Below, piece after piece: positions 5,780-6,441 of a DNA stretch of 6,441 nucleotides. Under the pieces are notes generated by a model. The model was given only the letters and a program-made list of their open reading frames with translations, was not told the DNA's origin and made no database searches. This DNA comes from Bacteroidales bacterium (GTDB lineage: Bacteria; Bacteroidota; Bacteroidia; Bacteroidales; Paludibacteraceae), in assembly GCA_900768725.1 (NCBI GenBank), contig CAAGDU010000130.1:1-6441 (forward strand), written 5' to 3'. How positions within the stretch are numbered: position 1 is the stretch's first letter; each line of letters opens with the position of its first letter. The translations under genes were made by a program, and so were the position numbers.

Positions 5780-6268
5780 ATGCTTTCGATTATTGCCGCT
5801 GTGGCGGAGAACAATGCGCTGGGGAAAGGCGGCGACCTGCTCTGCCACCTGCCGAACGACCTCAAGCACTTCAAGGCGACCACCTTAGGTGCCCCTGTCA
5901 TCATGGGCTCGCACACCTATCTCTCTTTGCCGCGCAGACCGCTGCCCAAGCGGCGGAATATCGTCATCACCTCGCGCGATTCCGCGCTGTTTGAGGGTGC
6001 CGAAGTGGCACGGTCGTTAGAAGAAGCATTGCGTATGACGGAAGACGCGTCGGAGGTGTTCATCATCGGCGGCGGCATGGTCTATCGCGAGGCATTGCCC
6101 CTGGCAGACAAACTCTACCTCACCCATATCCACCATGCATGGGAGGACGCCGACACGTTCTTCCCCACCCTCTCCGCATCCGACTGGCAAGAGGTCTCCC
6201 GCGAGGAGCACCCCGCCGACGAGCAACATGCGTACCCGTACGCGTTCGCTACCTACGTGAGGAAATAA
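5780..6268 (+). CDS. folA: Dihydrofolate reductase, with Cys at the Trp22 position
   Basis: FolA reduces dihydrofolate to tetrahydrofolate with NADPH, completing the cycle started by ThyA. The 162 residues are the usual length. The N-terminus MLSIIAAVAENNALGKGGDL fits the family, with Asp27 (in LPNDLKHF) as the catalytic acid and Phe31 as a substrate contact. RPLPKRRNIVITS carries the Arg that binds the folate glutamate (Arg58, shifted by a one-residue insertion against E. coli Arg57). IIGGGMVYREAL is the NADPH glycine loop, LTHI carries the Thr113 equivalent, and DADTFFP is the family C-terminal motif. Two positions are odd. Residue 22, normally a near-invariant Trp, is Cys (codon TGC at 5843-5845, one base from TGG), and Arg44 of the usual MGR motif is Ser (MGSHTY), which would remove a cofactor-phosphate contact. 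The remainder looks intact, so this appears to be a real, divergent enzyme and not a pseudogene. There is no Shine-Dalgarno and no promoter consensus; co-transcription with thyA is likely. Confidence 0.93.
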   Translation: MLSIIAAVAENNALGKGGDLLCHLPNDLKHFKATTLGAPVIMGSHTYLSLPRRPLPKRRNIVITSRDSALFEGAEVARSLEEALRMTEDASEVFIIGGGMVYREALPLADKLYLTHIHHAWEDADTFFPTLSASDWQEVSREEHPADEQHAYPYAFATYVRK

Positions 6269-6441
6269 TTAACAATTAATAATTAACATGCGTTGCGGGG
6301 GTGTGTTTTAACATATAATTATCGTATAATTTACCATTAATTTGCGTTGCAAAATTAGATGAATAATTACATGATAATTACATGTATATGATAATCAAAA
6401 GTCCCATTCAAAGGATTAAAAATGAATCGCCAATTATGAAC
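6269..6441. other. AT-rich intergenic end of window; no complete gene
   Basis: After folA, AATTAACA recurs at 6267-6274 and 6281-6288, and GCGTTGC occurs twice around 6290 and 6344. TTAATTTG (6337-6344) is a 7-of-8 match to a -7 box, but no good -33 TTTG lies 20 nt upstream. The ATG at 6422 meets a stop after five codons. The ATG at 6436 is too close to the edge to judge and could begin the next gene. No hairpin terminator for folA is evident. Confidence 0.5.
6363..6384. repeat. Tandem 11-bp repeat
   Basis: ATAATTACATG occurs twice head to tail (6363-6373 and 6374-6384), followed by the related TATATGATAATC. The period of 11 bp is about one helical turn, which could reflect a regulatory site for a downstream gene or simple slippage. 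Confidence 0.6.

Noticed and set aside
6422..6441. Start of a gene at the right edge (ATG 6422 or 6436)
   Set aside because: The frame from 6422 stops after five codons, and only two codons of the frame from 6436 are visible, too few to support a gene.

Overview
This window reads as a stretch of Bacteroidota chromosome, most likely order Bacteroidales. Three things point there. Both clear promoters fit the Bacteroides-type consensus (TTTG, about 20 nt, TAnnTTTG) rather than the sigma70 one. Start codons lack Shine-Dalgarno sequences and follow A/T-rich leaders. The protein set is typical of the group: an OmpH/Skp-like periplasmic protein, a short bactofilin, a DUF1015 protein and a PorE-like multidomain OmpA lipoprotein. 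Genes are fairly GC-rich and the spacers strongly AT-rich. I see no rRNA, tRNA, CRISPR array, insertion sequence or phage gene.

Layout. Bases 1-702 are read on the minus strand: a 68-residue single-pass membrane protein (496-702), a 164-nt spacer with a GC-rich, highly self-complementary block, then the N-terminal 110 codons of an OmpH/Skp-family protein that runs off the left edge. Bases 703-918 form a divergent regulatory region. It has a Bacteroides-type promoter on each strand (747-778 minus, 846-877 plus) and a perfect A/T-rich inverted repeat between them (792-814). To the right, on the plus strand, come bactofilin (919-1278) and DUF1015 (1301-2545), only 22 nt apart and probably one operon. 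A 190-nt AT-rich spacer with short phased repeats follows, then the PorE-like lipoprotein (2736-4820), thyA (4889-5683) and folA (5780-6268). The last 173 bases are AT-rich, with short tandem repeats and no complete gene.

How the genes work together. ThyA and FolA form the classic dTMP module: ThyA makes dTMP and dihydrofolate, and FolA reduces the dihydrofolate back to tetrahydrofolate. The left half and the PorE-like gene concern the cell envelope: a periplasmic chaperone-like protein, a small membrane protein, a cytoskeletal bactofilin, and a peptidoglycan-binding lipoprotein with the domain order of the type IX secretion component PorE. The DUF1015 protein has no experimentally assigned role that I can name with confidence.

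Most of the window is ordinary core genome; I do not see a clearly new multi-gene system. The points most worth a second look are the DHFR with Cys in place of the near-invariant active-site Trp22 (and Ser at Arg44), the self-complementary block at 405-495, the symmetric divergent promoter region, the small conserved-looking membrane protein, the non-ATG start of the PorE-like gene, and the 10-bp hairpin between thyA and folA.
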